From Sulfurovum sp. (GTDB taxonomy: Bacteria > Campylobacterota > Campylobacteria > Campylobacterales > Sulfurovaceae): a DNA stretch of 46,095 nt. The stretch lies in contig JAAXPZ010000025.1 of assembly GCA_012329065.1 (NCBI GenBank), forward strand, positions 1 through 46,095. Direction: 5' to 3'. Position 1 is the first letter of the stretch; every line of letters begins with the position of its first letter. Below the pieces are notes generated by a model. It was not told the origin of the DNA. It saw nothing but the letters and a program-made list of their open reading frames with translations, and ran no database searches. Positions 1 through 8,751 of the stretch are shown here, piece after piece. The position numbers and the translations under genes are program-made.

Positions 1-171
1 ACTGAATTTAACAAGCCCCTATATACGGGGGTCTCTAAATACAAATTTAGTGTGTCAATAGATATGAGAATTACGCAACAAAGTCCGCAAGTAGGTATAC
101 TATGTAAGACTATTCATCATTTTAACGTGCGAAAGTTAAGAATATATTGTAAAAAGAAAAAAGACAGATAG
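1..171 (+). CDS. Partial open frame, possibly the 3' end of a type II toxin gene
   Basis: The first frame is open from the window edge to a TAG at 169-171, giving 56 codons with no start inside the window. The stretch around codons 5-24 (KPLYTGVSKYKF, then SIDMRIT) loosely resembles the C-terminal core of RelE/HigB-type toxins. It lies directly before, and slightly overlapping, a HigA-like antitoxin frame, which is the usual toxin-then-antitoxin order. A CCCC-TATATAC-GGGG hairpin at 17-31 sits inside it. The family assignment is a guess from context; it may also be chance open frame. Confidence 0.25.
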   Translation, partial: TEFNKPLYTGVSKYKFSVSIDMRITQQSPQVGILCKTIHHFNVRKLRIYCKKKKDR

Positions 172-223
172 TGCGTTCTCAGAGAACTTTGAAGGTGGAT
201 ATCAGGAGTTTAAAATAGGTGAG

Positions 224-445
224 ATGTTAAAGCAAGCTCGCAAAGAAACTGGTCTAACACAAGAAGAGATAGCCTTGGCTATGCATACTAAAAAATCAGC
301 AATTTCAAGAATTGAAAATCATGCACAAGACATAAAGCTTTCAACACTTCAAGCATTTGCACATATTATGGGGAAAGAGCTTAAGATACAACTGGTTTAT
401 AGGGAGCATTATAGTTTTCAAGCAAAGACTTTTTTTCAGGAGTAA
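224..445 (+). CDS. HigA-like Xre-family antitoxin, apparently 5'-truncated
   Basis: A 73-residue protein from the first ATG with a clear Xre/Cro helix-turn-helix (GLTQEEIALAMHTKKSAISR at about residues 10-29), followed by the NHAQDIKLSTL and GKEL segments typical of HigA-type antitoxins. The same frame stays open upstream to about position 140 and that part also reads like the family (FEGGYQEFKIGEM just before the ATG), but no ATG, GTG or TTG occurs there; an ATT at 146-148 is the only near-start codon. The annotated ATG therefore probably is not the ancestral start. Either a rare start codon is used or the gene has lost its 5' end. The preceding frame may be the cognate toxin tail. Confidence 0.6.
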   Translation: MLKQARKETGLTQEEIALAMHTKKSAISRIENHAQDIKLSTLQAFAHIMGKELKIQLVYREHYSFQAKTFFQE

Positions 446-569
446 TTCTTAAATATAATATCAAATTAACTCTAAATAAGAAATAATGCTTCAGAAACAC
501 TGCAACATTTGGTTGATTAAAACTATTTTGGAGTATACTGCTTTTATAAAACTCAATGAAGTTGTAAAA

Positions 570-2945
570 ATGCAAAATATCGATGATTATTTATTGGAGG
601 TTTGGGGGAAGGAGTTTTTACTTCTTGGTGAAATTCAGACAGAGGATAATTCCTTAACTTCTCTTTTGGAGCACAACCGTATACAGTTCTGCGACTATAT
701 GTCGATAGTGCTCTCTGTGGGTAAAACTAATGTATCAGACTCCCTAAGACTCATGATGTTGCAGGATGCATTGTGTTATTTTGATAATACTATTCACAGG
801 TCTTTAATAAAAAGTACAGATATTCTTCTTATACAGAAAAGACTTATGGTATTTTTGCTAAAGGGCTCAGATGGAAGATTGAAGCAGGAGATTTTTCATA
901 GAATAGCGAAGTTGAAGAGTGCCGAGATTATAGAAGAGGATATTGCTAAATTGTTGATTTTGGCAATTGAATCTTTTGAAAAAGAGAATCCTGAACAAAA
1001 AAGTATACCAGATAGCATTGAAGAGAAACTCGCATTTTCATATAGTGCCGAAATAGCATCAATGGAAAAATTAGTTTTAGACATTAGTTCACATTTGGAG
1101 GATAGTTTACTTCTGCAAAAGCTAGAGAAGGTGATGAAAAAGATTCAAGATCAACGCTTTGGCATAGGTATCACGGGAGTAATGAATGCAGGTAAATCAA
1201 CTATGCTCAATGCACTATTGGGCAGAGAGATTCTAGGGACTGCAGTTGTCCCAGAGACTGCCAATCTGACTATTATCAAATATGGTGATAAGCCAAGAGC
1301 AGTTGTGAACTTCTGGAGTCGTAGTGAGTGGGAGGGAATAGAAGAGAGTGCAGGTATTTTGGAGGGCATGAAAGAATTTGTAACCCATACTAAGGATTCA
1401 ATAGGTGCAGAATTTGATGCATATCTCTTGCCAGAAGGCAAAAGTCAAGAGATAAGAGTTGATGAGCTTCCTCTATTTACTTCTGTTGAGCATTCAGACA
1501 ATAAATGTAATTTAGTGAAAAGTGTTGAGCTATATAGTGATTTGGAGTTTGTAAAAAATGGCGTAGAGATCGTAGATACACCTGGTCTAGATGATCCAGT
1601 CATACAAAGAGAGGAGATAACAAAAGATTATTTACAAGAGTGTGATCTGCTTTGTCATCTCATGAATGTAAACCAGTCTGCTACTCACAAAGATATAGAA
1701 TTTATCATAGAGTCTCTGCTTTACCAGCATGTGGCACAACTGCTCATAGTGATAACTCGTATAGATACAGTGACAGAAGATGAACAAGAAGAGGTGATAG
1801 CCTACACTAAAAGCAGCATAAAGAGCAAACTGGATTCTCTAGGGAAAGGAGCTCAGTTTGATGCTTTGGTAAATCGCATAGAGTTTATCTCTATAGCTGG
1901 CAAAATGGCACTACTTCATAGAACAGGTAGAGAAGATGAGGCGATAAGTGCTGGCTACAGTCTAGACAAAAGTGGTATCTTACAGATAGAGCAGTATCTA
2001 AGAGATGTGCTTTTTGGGAATGATTCTGTTAAGGCACAACTTATTGTACAGGCAAGCAAAAAAGAGATAAATAACATCATTGATGTTCAGATGCAATCAT
2101 ATATACGGCAAAAAAGTTTACTTGGAAAAAGTGTAGTAGAAATAGAGGCAGAGTATATCTTGCATCAAAAGCAAAAAGAGAAGAGAGAGAAAGTTATTGC
2201 CAAACTATACAATGACATAATATCTAGTCGCAAAGATCTAGAAGAGTATCTTTCTATCTTGAGACACTTTGTAGTAAACAAGCTAAGTGATCTGCAATCT
2301 CAACTCAAGCGACGCATTATGGACGATGTCAGATATGAGTTGAAAAAAAATAAAAAGAAGCCCACAGCTGAGAGAATCTATATTATGCTCGATATTGGTA
2401 TCAGAGATGGCTTTATCGATCTTCTTCGTGATTATAGGCATCAATTTCAAAAGAGACTATCTGCTGCCCTAGATAAGATAGATAGGGATTTTGAGGCATT
2501 CTCTGTAGAGGAGGTGGATGGGAGTAGCAGTGCCAATGAGTTTTTTGGCAAATATTTTGACAAATTGCTATTGACAGATTCAAACAAGCTTTTGGCAGAG
2601 CAGCTAAATCAGGCGATAGCAGCAAGTAGCAAAAAACATCTCTCAAAACTCGACCAACAACTTCATGATTATATGGGAGTCGCTATGAAGAGGCTTGCAG
2701 AGAGATTCTGGGTCAAAGCTGATGTTCTAAATAAAGACTTAATAGAGAGTTTTGAGTTTAGATGTAGTAAACCACTTGAGAGTATTGAAGAACAATTGAG
2801 GCTAGAGGAGAGTATCTTAAAGTCAGCTATGACGCAGGCTAGAAACAGTGCAGGTGACACAAACAAGAGGCTGATGACACTAGAGGAGCATCATCTGCAT
2901 CTTTCAGAGTTCAAGGACATGTTGCTAAGTGAGAATGACAGATGA
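570..2945 (+). CDS. Dynamin-like GTPase, first of a tandem pair (DLP1-like)
   Basis: A large membrane-remodelling GTPase of the bacterial dynamin-like family. From the ATG at 570 it is 791 aa. The P-loop is GVMNAGKST at about residue 203, the switch II motif is DTPGLDD at about 336, and the base-recognition motif is TRID at about 396 in place of the usual T/NKxD. A long helical region follows, as expected for neck and trunk helices. The frame also has an ATG at 486, but a TATACT -10-like box at 534-539 lies between the two and GAAG sits 8 nt before 570, so 570 is preferred. Its stop overlaps the next GTPase by four bases (ATGA). Campylobacter jejuni carries a similar adjacent pair, DLP1/DLP2 (Cj0411/Cj0412), that forms a heterotypic membrane-tethering complex; an equivalent role here is inferred. 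Confidence 0.85.
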   Translation: MQNIDDYLLEVWGKEFLLLGEIQTEDNSLTSLLEHNRIQFCDYMSIVLSVGKTNVSDSLRLMMLQDALCYFDNTIHRSLIKSTDILLIQKRLMVFLLKGSDGRLKQEIFHRIAKLKSAEIIEEDIAKLLILAIESFEKENPEQKSIPDSIEEKLAFSYSAEIASMEKLVLDISSHLEDSLLLQKLEKVMKKIQDQRFGIGITGVMNAGKSTMLNALLGREILGTAVVPETANLTIIKYGDKPRAVVNFWSRSEWEGIEESAGILEGMKEFVTHTKDSIGAEFDAYLLPEGKSQEIRVDELPLFTSVEHSDNKCNLVKSVELYSDLEFVKNGVEIVDTPGLDDPVIQREEITKDYLQECDLLCHLMNVNQSATHKDIEFIIESLLYQHVAQLLIVITRIDTVTEDEQEEVIAYTKSSIKSKLDSLGKGAQFDALVNRIEFISIAGKMALLHRTGREDEAISAGYSLDKSGILQIEQYLRDVLFGNDSVKAQLIVQASKKEINNIIDVQMQSYIRQKSLLGKSVVEIEAEYILHQKQKEKREKVIAKLYNDIISSRKDLEEYLSILRHFVVNKLSDLQSQLKRRIMDDVRYELKKNKKKPTAERIYIMLDIGIRDGFIDLLRDYRHQFQKRLSAALDKIDRDFEAFSVEEVDGSSSANEFFGKYFDKLLLTDSNKLLAEQLNQAIAASSKKHLSKLDQQLHDYMGVAMKRLAERFWVKADVLNKDLIESFEFRCSKPLESIEEQLRLEESILKSAMTQARNSAGDTNKRLMTLEEHHLHLSEFKDMLLSENDR

Positions 2946-4963
2946 GCCTATTGGATCAGTATATTGAGTCATACAAGAAGCTATCTTTTAGTGTAGAGTA
3001 CAAATATGATGATAACATATTGGGATTGGTGGAGAAAAGCACAGCGTTGCTCTTGGATGAAGAGCTATTGCCGTCACTAGAGTTAGAGGAGGCGATGAAG
3101 CAACTGCATGTCAGAGCAAAAGAGCCTATGAAAGTTGCAATAACTGGACAGTTTTCCAGCGGAAAATCTACTTTTCTTAACGCTCTATTATCAAAAAATA
3201 TCCTCCCAACTGGTATTACCCCTGTTACATCCAAAGTCAACTATATACGCTATGGAAATGAGTTTAGGATACAGGTGCATTACAAAGACGGCAGAGACGA
3301 ATATCAGCAAATTGAGGATATAGCAAGATTCACAGATCAGAGATGTGCAGTAGAGGAGATCGAGTATTTGACGCTCTATGCACCGTTAGAGATGCTCAGA
3401 GAGATTACTTTTGTGGATACGCCAGGACTCAACTCTCAGGATGATACAGACACTATAACTACTCAAAGAGTGCTGAAAGATGTAGATGGTATCATCTGGC
3501 TGTCCTTGATTGATAATGCAGGAAAAATGAGTGAAGCACAGACCCTATCTCAGTATATGGAGCAATATCAAAACAAATCTCTCTGTGTACTAAACCAAAA
3601 AGATAAGTTTGAGCCAGAGCAAGTGGAGCAGAGTGTGTCTTATGTCAAGCAGAGTTTTTCAAAATATTTTTCTGAAGTTGTGCCTATTTCTGCTATAGAA
3701 GCGTTATTGTCTAGAAGCCGTGATAAAAATGTGATAGCAGAGGAAGGGCTCGATAATTTTCTGATGCAGATTTCTGAGAAGCTGAAGTCTGAGCAGGAAC
3801 TAGATATAGGGAAGATGTATCAGTCCTACAAAGATACTGTAAGTGAAGCCCACAATAGCAACTTCGTAGAAAATATAAAACTTCTCAAGTCTTCTAATAT
3901 CGAAACGGTTTTACAGTTTATTGAGACACAGATTAGACCTGCATCTCATAGCTCAAAAGCTTTTTCTATCACAAAAGATATCAGACAAACATGTGAATTG
4001 ATTATCAAACAGCATCAGTTTTTTATCTCTATTTATGATGAAATATCAGTGGAACTAAATCTTTTTGAAGAAGAGGCACAGAAGAAACTCACGCAACTAA
4101 AAGATAAGTTCGGCAAGGCATTGCAGGATGCATACAGAAAAATAGAGGATATTATCGAGGTGATTGCTGATGACATATACAAGCACATTACTCATGCAAT
4201 TCACATTAGATATATAGAGAAGAAATCTGGACTATTTAGGAAAAATATACTATATGAGCCAATAGAGTATAAGGGTGCAAAAATTGAATCAGATAAAATA
4301 TACAAGCATCTTTTTTATGAAGATGATATAGTCGGAAAGATGTTCAAAATCTATGTAAAAAATTTAAAAACCATACAGGACGAGGTCAACCAGCACAATG
4401 CAGAAGTATATAAGATACTAGAAGATCGCATACAAAAATGGCAAAATAGATACGAAATAATCCGCAAGCATGACCCGTTGCATTCAAATATGGAATTTGC
4501 TAATATTCGTAAATTTGCCTCCAAGGCCTACGAATATATGCTCAAACCTTTTTCAGATCAAATACACGCTTCTTATGCCAAGATAAGCTCCGAATTTAAC
4601 CATCTTAGTTCAGCGGTTAGCTTCAATTATCAGAATGCTACACAGGTGAGTATCGCTTTTCTAGAGCAAAAAATTGGGCAGTCGGTTGCACTGTATGAAA
4701 GTGATCCAGAAAGATTTTCGCTTTATACCCCTAAGCTTGATGAAATAAAAGACAGACTAAATAGTAGTTTTCATATATATGAATTGCAAAACATGATGAA
4801 TACTAAAAAAACTTTTCTAAGTAAAAACTATGATACACTCTTACGGGAATTTAAGTGCATCAAACAAGATAGAGAGATTTTCCTCCAGTCAAAAAAAGCT
4901 AGACATGAAAAGATTATTAAGATGTTGCAGGTGTATATTAAGGACATAGAGATAGATATTTAG
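2942..4963 (+). CDS. Dynamin-like GTPase, second of a tandem pair (DLP2-like)
   Basis: A 673-aa dynamin-like GTPase translationally coupled to the preceding one by a 4-nt overlap. The GTPase core is complete: P-loop GQFSSGKST at about residue 69, a threonine-containing switch I around TGITPVT, DTPGLNSQDD at about 159 and NQKD at 218-221. The G domain lies near the N-terminus, unlike in the first protein, which has about 200 residues before it. The remainder is charged and mostly helical. The two proteins differ enough to be a heteromeric pair, not a recent duplication. Ends convergently with the phosphagen kinase gene 72 nt away. Confidence 0.88.
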   Translation: MSLLDQYIESYKKLSFSVEYKYDDNILGLVEKSTALLLDEELLPSLELEEAMKQLHVRAKEPMKVAITGQFSSGKSTFLNALLSKNILPTGITPVTSKVNYIRYGNEFRIQVHYKDGRDEYQQIEDIARFTDQRCAVEEIEYLTLYAPLEMLREITFVDTPGLNSQDDTDTITTQRVLKDVDGIIWLSLIDNAGKMSEAQTLSQYMEQYQNKSLCVLNQKDKFEPEQVEQSVSYVKQSFSKYFSEVVPISAIEALLSRSRDKNVIAEEGLDNFLMQISEKLKSEQELDIGKMYQSYKDTVSEAHNSNFVENIKLLKSSNIETVLQFIETQIRPASHSSKAFSITKDIRQTCELIIKQHQFFISIYDEISVELNLFEEEAQKKLTQLKDKFGKALQDAYRKIEDIIEVIADDIYKHITHAIHIRYIEKKSGLFRKNILYEPIEYKGAKIESDKIYKHLFYEDDIVGKMFKIYVKNLKTIQDEVNQHNAEVYKILEDRIQKWQNRYEIIRKHDPLHSNMEFANIRKFASKAYEYMLKPFSDQIHASYAKISSEFNHLSSAVSFNYQNATQVSIAFLEQKIGQSVALYESDPERFSLYTPKLDEIKDRLNSSFHIYELQNMMNTKKTFLSKNYDTLLREFKCIKQDREIFLQSKKARHEKIIKMLQVYIKDIEIDI

Positions 4964-5035
4964 AGACTTTTCGTAATGTGATACTAGAGGTGCCCTTTAG
5001 CATTAAGAGTCCATCAAGTATATCTATAGCAATGT

Positions 5036-6067
5036 CTACAGCCCTTTTTCCACACTTATCAGTTCCGTCACCCCATCATACATATCTTGCACACATCGTA
5101 CCTCTGTCACACCTAGGCGGCGTTTGTTGCTGATGTCGTAGACTCCACCTTCACTTTCGGAGTGTTCACCATGGATGCCTCTGATTTGCAGATGGTATTT
5201 GTCACATATGGTTTGGAATTTATCCATATTTTTGGAGAGTTTGGGTAATTTGATGTGTACGCTAGCACGCATAGCTGTACCTAGATTTGTAGGGCAGCTG
5301 GTGATATAGCCTAGGTGATCACTGTATGCAAATGATACGCTTTTCTCGATCTGTGAGATAGCCACAGTGAGTCTAGTGAAGACCTCTAATATATCACCAC
5401 CCATTTGCATGGAGATGATACGAAGCTGATCCTCTTCATTGATCCATACTAAAAATGTCTTCTCGTCATTATGAAATATCCCTCTTCCAGTTGGCCAATC
5501 ACGGTTGAGTCCAGCAGATTCTAAGAATCTATCTCCCGCCTTGAAGAGAAAGTGATCCTCTATGAGCTTGGCTTTGACATCTTCACTCATTCCTTGCAGG
5601 GAATAATAGCTACCTGACAGCCAGCCATCCAGAGAGGATAGGGCACTTGATATATCTGCCTCTATCTTGTCTCTTTGAGCTTTGGTGATGGCTGGACCTA
5701 ATGGCATATCTTTGATGTTTCTGCCAACTCTGATACGAGTAGAGAGGATGAATTCGTCATTTGGGTCAGGGTTGGGAGCATTTAGGTGATTTGGGTCGAG
5801 ATCACTCTTGTGGCTGTCAATTTTACCAAAGCCATGATATTCCTCTATGATGGGATCAAGCAGAGGAGCAAAAAGGCTATATGACTCTAAGTCACCAGCA
5901 TAAACTCCTATACCACTATCAGGATTATCTACACCTGACCTAATCGCATCATAGAGGGTAAATCCGTTGGCGGTAGCTTTGTCTTTTAGGAGCTCAAATA
6001 TTTTGGGCGTTAGATGTTTGCAGAGTAGAGATTTGCAATTTTGTGGAAATGTTGGAAAGCTTGGCAT
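5036..6067 (-). CDS. Arginine kinase-type phosphagen kinase (ATP:guanido phosphotransferase)
   Basis: A 343-aa phosphagen kinase that reversibly transfers phosphate from ATP to a guanidino compound as a cytosolic energy buffer. All catalytic landmarks are present: STRIRVGR, NEEDQLRIISMQ, the reactive-cysteine motif CPTNLGT followed by RASVHIKLPKL, and the flexible loop GEHSESEGGVYDISNKRR. The guanidino-specificity region NPDSGIGVYAGD and the acidic LLDPIIEEYH segment look like arginine kinase instead of creatine kinase. The length is close to the roughly 355 aa of animal enzymes, so this is not the McsB protein-arginine kinase branch. The start has AAAGGA upstream and a TATACT-like -10. Such enzymes are common in animals and patchy in bacteria, which suggests horizontal transfer. 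Arginine as substrate is inferred. Confidence 0.93.
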   Translation of the reverse strand: MPSFPTFPQNCKSLLCKHLTPKIFELLKDKATANGFTLYDAIRSGVDNPDSGIGVYAGDLESYSLFAPLLDPIIEEYHGFGKIDSHKSDLDPNHLNAPNPDPNDEFILSTRIRVGRNIKDMPLGPAITKAQRDKIEADISSALSSLDGWLSGSYYSLQGMSEDVKAKLIEDHFLFKAGDRFLESAGLNRDWPTGRGIFHNDEKTFLVWINEEDQLRIISMQMGGDILEVFTRLTVAISQIEKSVSFAYSDHLGYITSCPTNLGTAMRASVHIKLPKLSKNMDKFQTICDKYHLQIRGIHGEHSESEGGVYDISNKRRLGVTEVRCVQDMYDGVTELISVEKGL

Positions 6068-6178
6068 CTTTAAATCCTTTTTATTCAGATAGTATATATT
6101 CTTTAGCTCTTGTTTGAGATTAAAAATGCAAGAATCAGCCTATTCAAAAAAGAATAATAATCATAGTCTTTAAGCAAA

Positions 6179-6520
6179 TTAAGTGGACTTATGTTTGAAT
6201 CGTAGCACCTCTAAAGTCTGTATAGTAACAAGACCTTCTTGAATAGCATCTTCATTGTTGTTTAGAAAATTTATTATTTTATCTTCATCATCGATAATTT
6301 CTATAACTATAGGCAATTGCTGGCTTAATGCCCATATTTCAAATGTGTGCATCTGTGAATTTGCTCCAATGCCAGCCACTCCTTTAAATACAGTTGCACC
6401 AGCCAATCCCTGTTCTTGAGTCTTATGCATTATGTATTGCCAGAGTGGTTCCCCGTCTATCATATCGGAGTCATTGATATAAATTCGGAGTATTTTTTGG
6501 TTTACTAGATATTGCTTCAT
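6179..6520 (-). CDS. DUF190 family protein (PII-like fold)
   Basis: A 113-aa protein matching the DUF190 family: N-terminal ILRIYINDSD, the GEPLWQYIM helix, GLAGATVFKGVAGIG and a C-terminal LVTIQTLEVLRF strand. DUF190 proteins have a PII/ferredoxin-like fold. In other genomes they often sit near crcB fluoride channel genes or transport genes, but no crcB is seen here. The gene lies 80 nt downstream of the hybrid histidine kinase on the same strand and 111 nt upstream of the phosphagen kinase. The start has a close GGATTGAGGT Shine-Dalgarno stretch. Biochemical role unknown. Confidence 0.85.
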   Translation of the reverse strand: MKQYLVNQKILRIYINDSDMIDGEPLWQYIMHKTQEQGLAGATVFKGVAGIGANSQMHTFEIWALSQQLPIVIEIIDDEDKIINFLNNNEDAIQEGLVTIQTLEVLRFKHKST

Positions 6521-6539
6521 ACCTCAATCCTTTTGTGTT

Positions 6540-6583
6540 GCCTCAAAGCAAACGGGGCGGACATAGTTGCCTGTCATTGAAGC
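6540..6583 (-). promoter_or_regulatory. GC-rich structured leader upstream of the DUF190 gene
   Basis: On the minus strand a 7-bp stem with one G-U pair (GCTTCAA at 6583-6577 with TTGAGGC at 6546-6540) encloses a 30-nt GC-rich loop containing GTCCGCCCCG. It stands out from the AT-rich surroundings, lies 20 nt before the DUF190 start and is not followed by a T-run, so it is not a plain terminator. I could not match it to a known riboswitch. An unsupported 17-codon frame also runs through it (6577-6524) but has no ribosome binding site. Confidence 0.3.
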
Positions 6584-6600
6584 AATAATAAGCTTATAAA

Positions 6601-8628
6601 TTATACCATATTGACTTTAGTTGCTTTTCTTACTGCCTCTGTGTTGAATGGTTTTTTGATAAAAAGATCATAGAGTATTTTCTCATCATCGTTTAGCTTC
6701 GGATCTCCCGTAATAGAGATAGCAAAAACAGGAGAGGCACCGTTGCTTTTTTCATAAGCTCTATATCCACGAATAACATCTGAACCGACCATAGAGGGCA
6801 TATACTCATCTATATAGATAATATCAAAAGGTGTATCATTCACAAGGGCACTCTTGAGCATATCGAGTGCCTCTGCACCATCTCTTGCAGAGAACAGTTC
6901 TACATGCTCTGTTTCTAATATAGATCTTAGTAGGGAGATATTGATTTTATCGTCATCAGCGAGGAGCACTCTCTTCTTCTTGCCAGAAAATATGGTGCTA
7001 TGAATAAGGTCACCATAATAAGTATTTAGCGAAGCAATATTGAACTTAGATGCATTTGAATCTTTAATCAGTGAAAAAAGTACTTCTTCTAAGATAAGAA
7101 ACTTTATCCCTCTTTTTTGTATTGTCATCAATGTATCTAATGAAAATTTATGCTGATAGCAGATGAGATGTGTAGTCTTGTCATCTAAGTCTTTTGATAT
7201 GATAATTTTCTCTTCTGGCATGCCTAATTTTGTGAGATACTCTTTGATAATGGCGATATTTTTGCAGGAGGCATTGTCTGTCTGGATAGTAATATATTTA
7301 TCTATATCTTTGAATGACTCAAAAGCAGGTTCGTCATTTGCTACTTCGATCGGAAGAGAAAAATAAAACTTACTTCCTTTGTCTATTTCACTTTTAAGCT
7401 TGAGCTTGCCACCAAGCTCTTTGATATATGTAGCAGATATAGAAAGGCCCAAGCCAGAACCTCCATATTTGTCAGCTGTGTCACCCTCAGCTTGTTCAAA
7501 TGCCTCAAAGATATCTTTTTGTCTGTTTGGTTCTATGCCTATGCCTTGGTCGGCAATGGATATTTTGAGTGAGCTGTCATCCTTGTTGTATTTGACCTTG
7601 AAATATATTTCTTTTCCTTTAGGAGTAAACTTGTAAGCATTGCCTATAAGGTTGGTCAGTATTCGTTCCAGCTTTAGGGAGTCTGTTTTTATCTCTTTTG
7701 GAATAGAGGGATCTATGGAAACAAGATAGTCTATCTTTTTATCATACATGTTTGCAGAAAAAGAGTTGGCAACTTGAGAGAAAAATTTAATGCTATGTAT
7801 TTTAGATAACTTGATACCCTTGTTTGTGTATGAGCCTTTTGCTTGATCCAAAATAGAGTCTGTTAATGCATTGATTAGCTTTGCACTCTCTTTTGCGTTG
7901 TCTATAAAGCCTTTGAGTCTACCATCTTCTAGGTTTTCTCCAATCAATTCTAGAAAACCATAAAGAGAGTTAGCGGGTGTGCGGATATCATGCACGGTGT
8001 TGGCAAGCTGGAGTGCTATATGATCTTTATCTACTTGCTCATTATCCTGTTCTATTTCAGACAGGTGCTTGCTTACATTTGATATGTTTATGACTCTGTT
8101 CATATTTTTACCAAGTGTCAAAATTTGTATAATCTTTACCATAAAGGTATTGATAGAGCTAATAAGATCAAGATCTTTTTCTCTGTATGGTTTGTTGTTC
8201 CGTATTGATTTGTAGATGCAGATCATGCCCATGAGACTATCATGGTCTACGATTGGAACAACCATAAGAGATTTGATTTTTAGGTTATCGGGATTGTCAA
8301 TGCTTGCCTCATAATGCTTCTCACTTACCACATGATTGCAATAAAAAGATTTTTTCGACAAAAATGCTTGACCAATGATTCCTTTTGGATCAATCATAGA
8401 TAGTGTCTGATCACAGCTTTTGCAGGATAGTGCTTGTTTGGCTTGGTCAAAGGAATAAATATCAACAGTATCTGAATCACTGAACTCCATGAGCATTGTA
8501 GTGATGATTTTTATGATTGTATTGTTGTCATCAGTCTTAGATATCTTATCCATAGATGATGTTAAAATCGAAATTAAATGAGATGGGCTATCTAGAACAT
8601 TCATATTTTTATTTAATCCTATAGACAT
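6601..8628 (-). CDS. Hybrid sensor histidine kinase: GAF, HisKA, HATPase, receiver
   Basis: A cytosolic hybrid kinase of about 675 aa with no membrane segment. A GAF-type sensor spans roughly residues 15-170. The dimerisation/phosphoacceptor helix has TVHDIRTPANS with the histidine at about 213, and the ATPase domain has N-box NLIGNAYKFTPKG, G1 DQGIGIEPN and G2 YGGSGLGLSIS. A degenerate receiver-like segment follows (about 430-535, no obvious acceptor aspartate). A genuine C-terminal receiver starts at RVLLADDDK, with acceptor Asp in IIYIDEYMPSM and the conserved Lys in FIKKPF. The frame has an upstream TTG at 8637, but AAAAGGA is well spaced only for the ATG at 8626-8628. It is divergent from the PAS protein gene. 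The final output protein is not evident. Confidence 0.9.
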   Translation of the reverse strand: MSIGLNKNMNVLDSPSHLISILTSSMDKISKTDDNNTIIKIITTMLMEFSDSDTVDIYSFDQAKQALSCKSCDQTLSMIDPKGIIGQAFLSKKSFYCNHVVSEKHYEASIDNPDNLKIKSLMVVPIVDHDSLMGMICIYKSIRNNKPYREKDLDLISSINTFMVKIIQILTLGKNMNRVINISNVSKHLSEIEQDNEQVDKDHIALQLANTVHDIRTPANSLYGFLELIGENLEDGRLKGFIDNAKESAKLINALTDSILDQAKGSYTNKGIKLSKIHSIKFFSQVANSFSANMYDKKIDYLVSIDPSIPKEIKTDSLKLERILTNLIGNAYKFTPKGKEIYFKVKYNKDDSSLKISIADQGIGIEPNRQKDIFEAFEQAEGDTADKYGGSGLGLSISATYIKELGGKLKLKSEIDKGSKFYFSLPIEVANDEPAFESFKDIDKYITIQTDNASCKNIAIIKEYLTKLGMPEEKIIISKDLDDKTTHLICYQHKFSLDTLMTIQKRGIKFLILEEVLFSLIKDSNASKFNIASLNTYYGDLIHSTIFSGKKKRVLLADDDKINISLLRSILETEHVELFSARDGAEALDMLKSALVNDTPFDIIYIDEYMPSMVGSDVIRGYRAYEKSNGASPVFAISITGDPKLNDDEKILYDLFIKKPFNTEAVRKATKVNMV

Positions 8629-8676
8629 ATTATACAAATCCTTTTAAAGCAATTGTACAATGATATCCTAATTTTT

Positions 8677-8708
8677 TTGACATTTTTTGACATTTTATCT
8701 GTTATAAT
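8677..8708 (+). promoter_or_regulatory. Probable sigma-70 promoter with 10-bp periodic T-rich upstream region
   Basis: A perfect TATAAT at 8703-8708 is preceded by two copies of TTTTTTGACAT exactly 10 bp apart (TTGACA at 8677-8682 and 8687-8692). Neither TTGACA is 16-18 nt from the -10 box (20 and 10 nt). The pattern fits the Campylobacter-type sigma-70 promoter, in which a periodic T-rich tract replaces a fixed -35 box. It would drive the CetB-like gene 43 nt downstream. Confidence 0.6.
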
Positions 8709-8751
8709 ACGATAAGTTTACTGAAAAGCAAAATCGAAGGAGGACAGATTA

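Noticed and set aside
17-31. CCCC/GGGG hairpin as an intrinsic terminator
   Set aside because: The stem is only four base pairs, has no following T-run and lies inside an open frame.
6524-6577. 17-codon open frame on the minus strand as a leader peptide
   Set aside because: It has an ATG and a stop close to the DUF190 start but no ribosome binding site and no recognisable sequence; the structured element explains the region better.
6540-6583. Fluoride (crcB) riboswitch, because DUF190 genes are often linked to crcB
   Set aside because: The conserved GATGG and ACCGCC/GATG parts of the fluoride aptamer are not present in the right order.
8677-8692. The two TTGACA copies as tandem classical -35 boxes
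   Set aside because: Their distances to the TATAAT box are 20 and 10 nt, both outside the working range; the 10-bp T-rich periodicity is the better reading.
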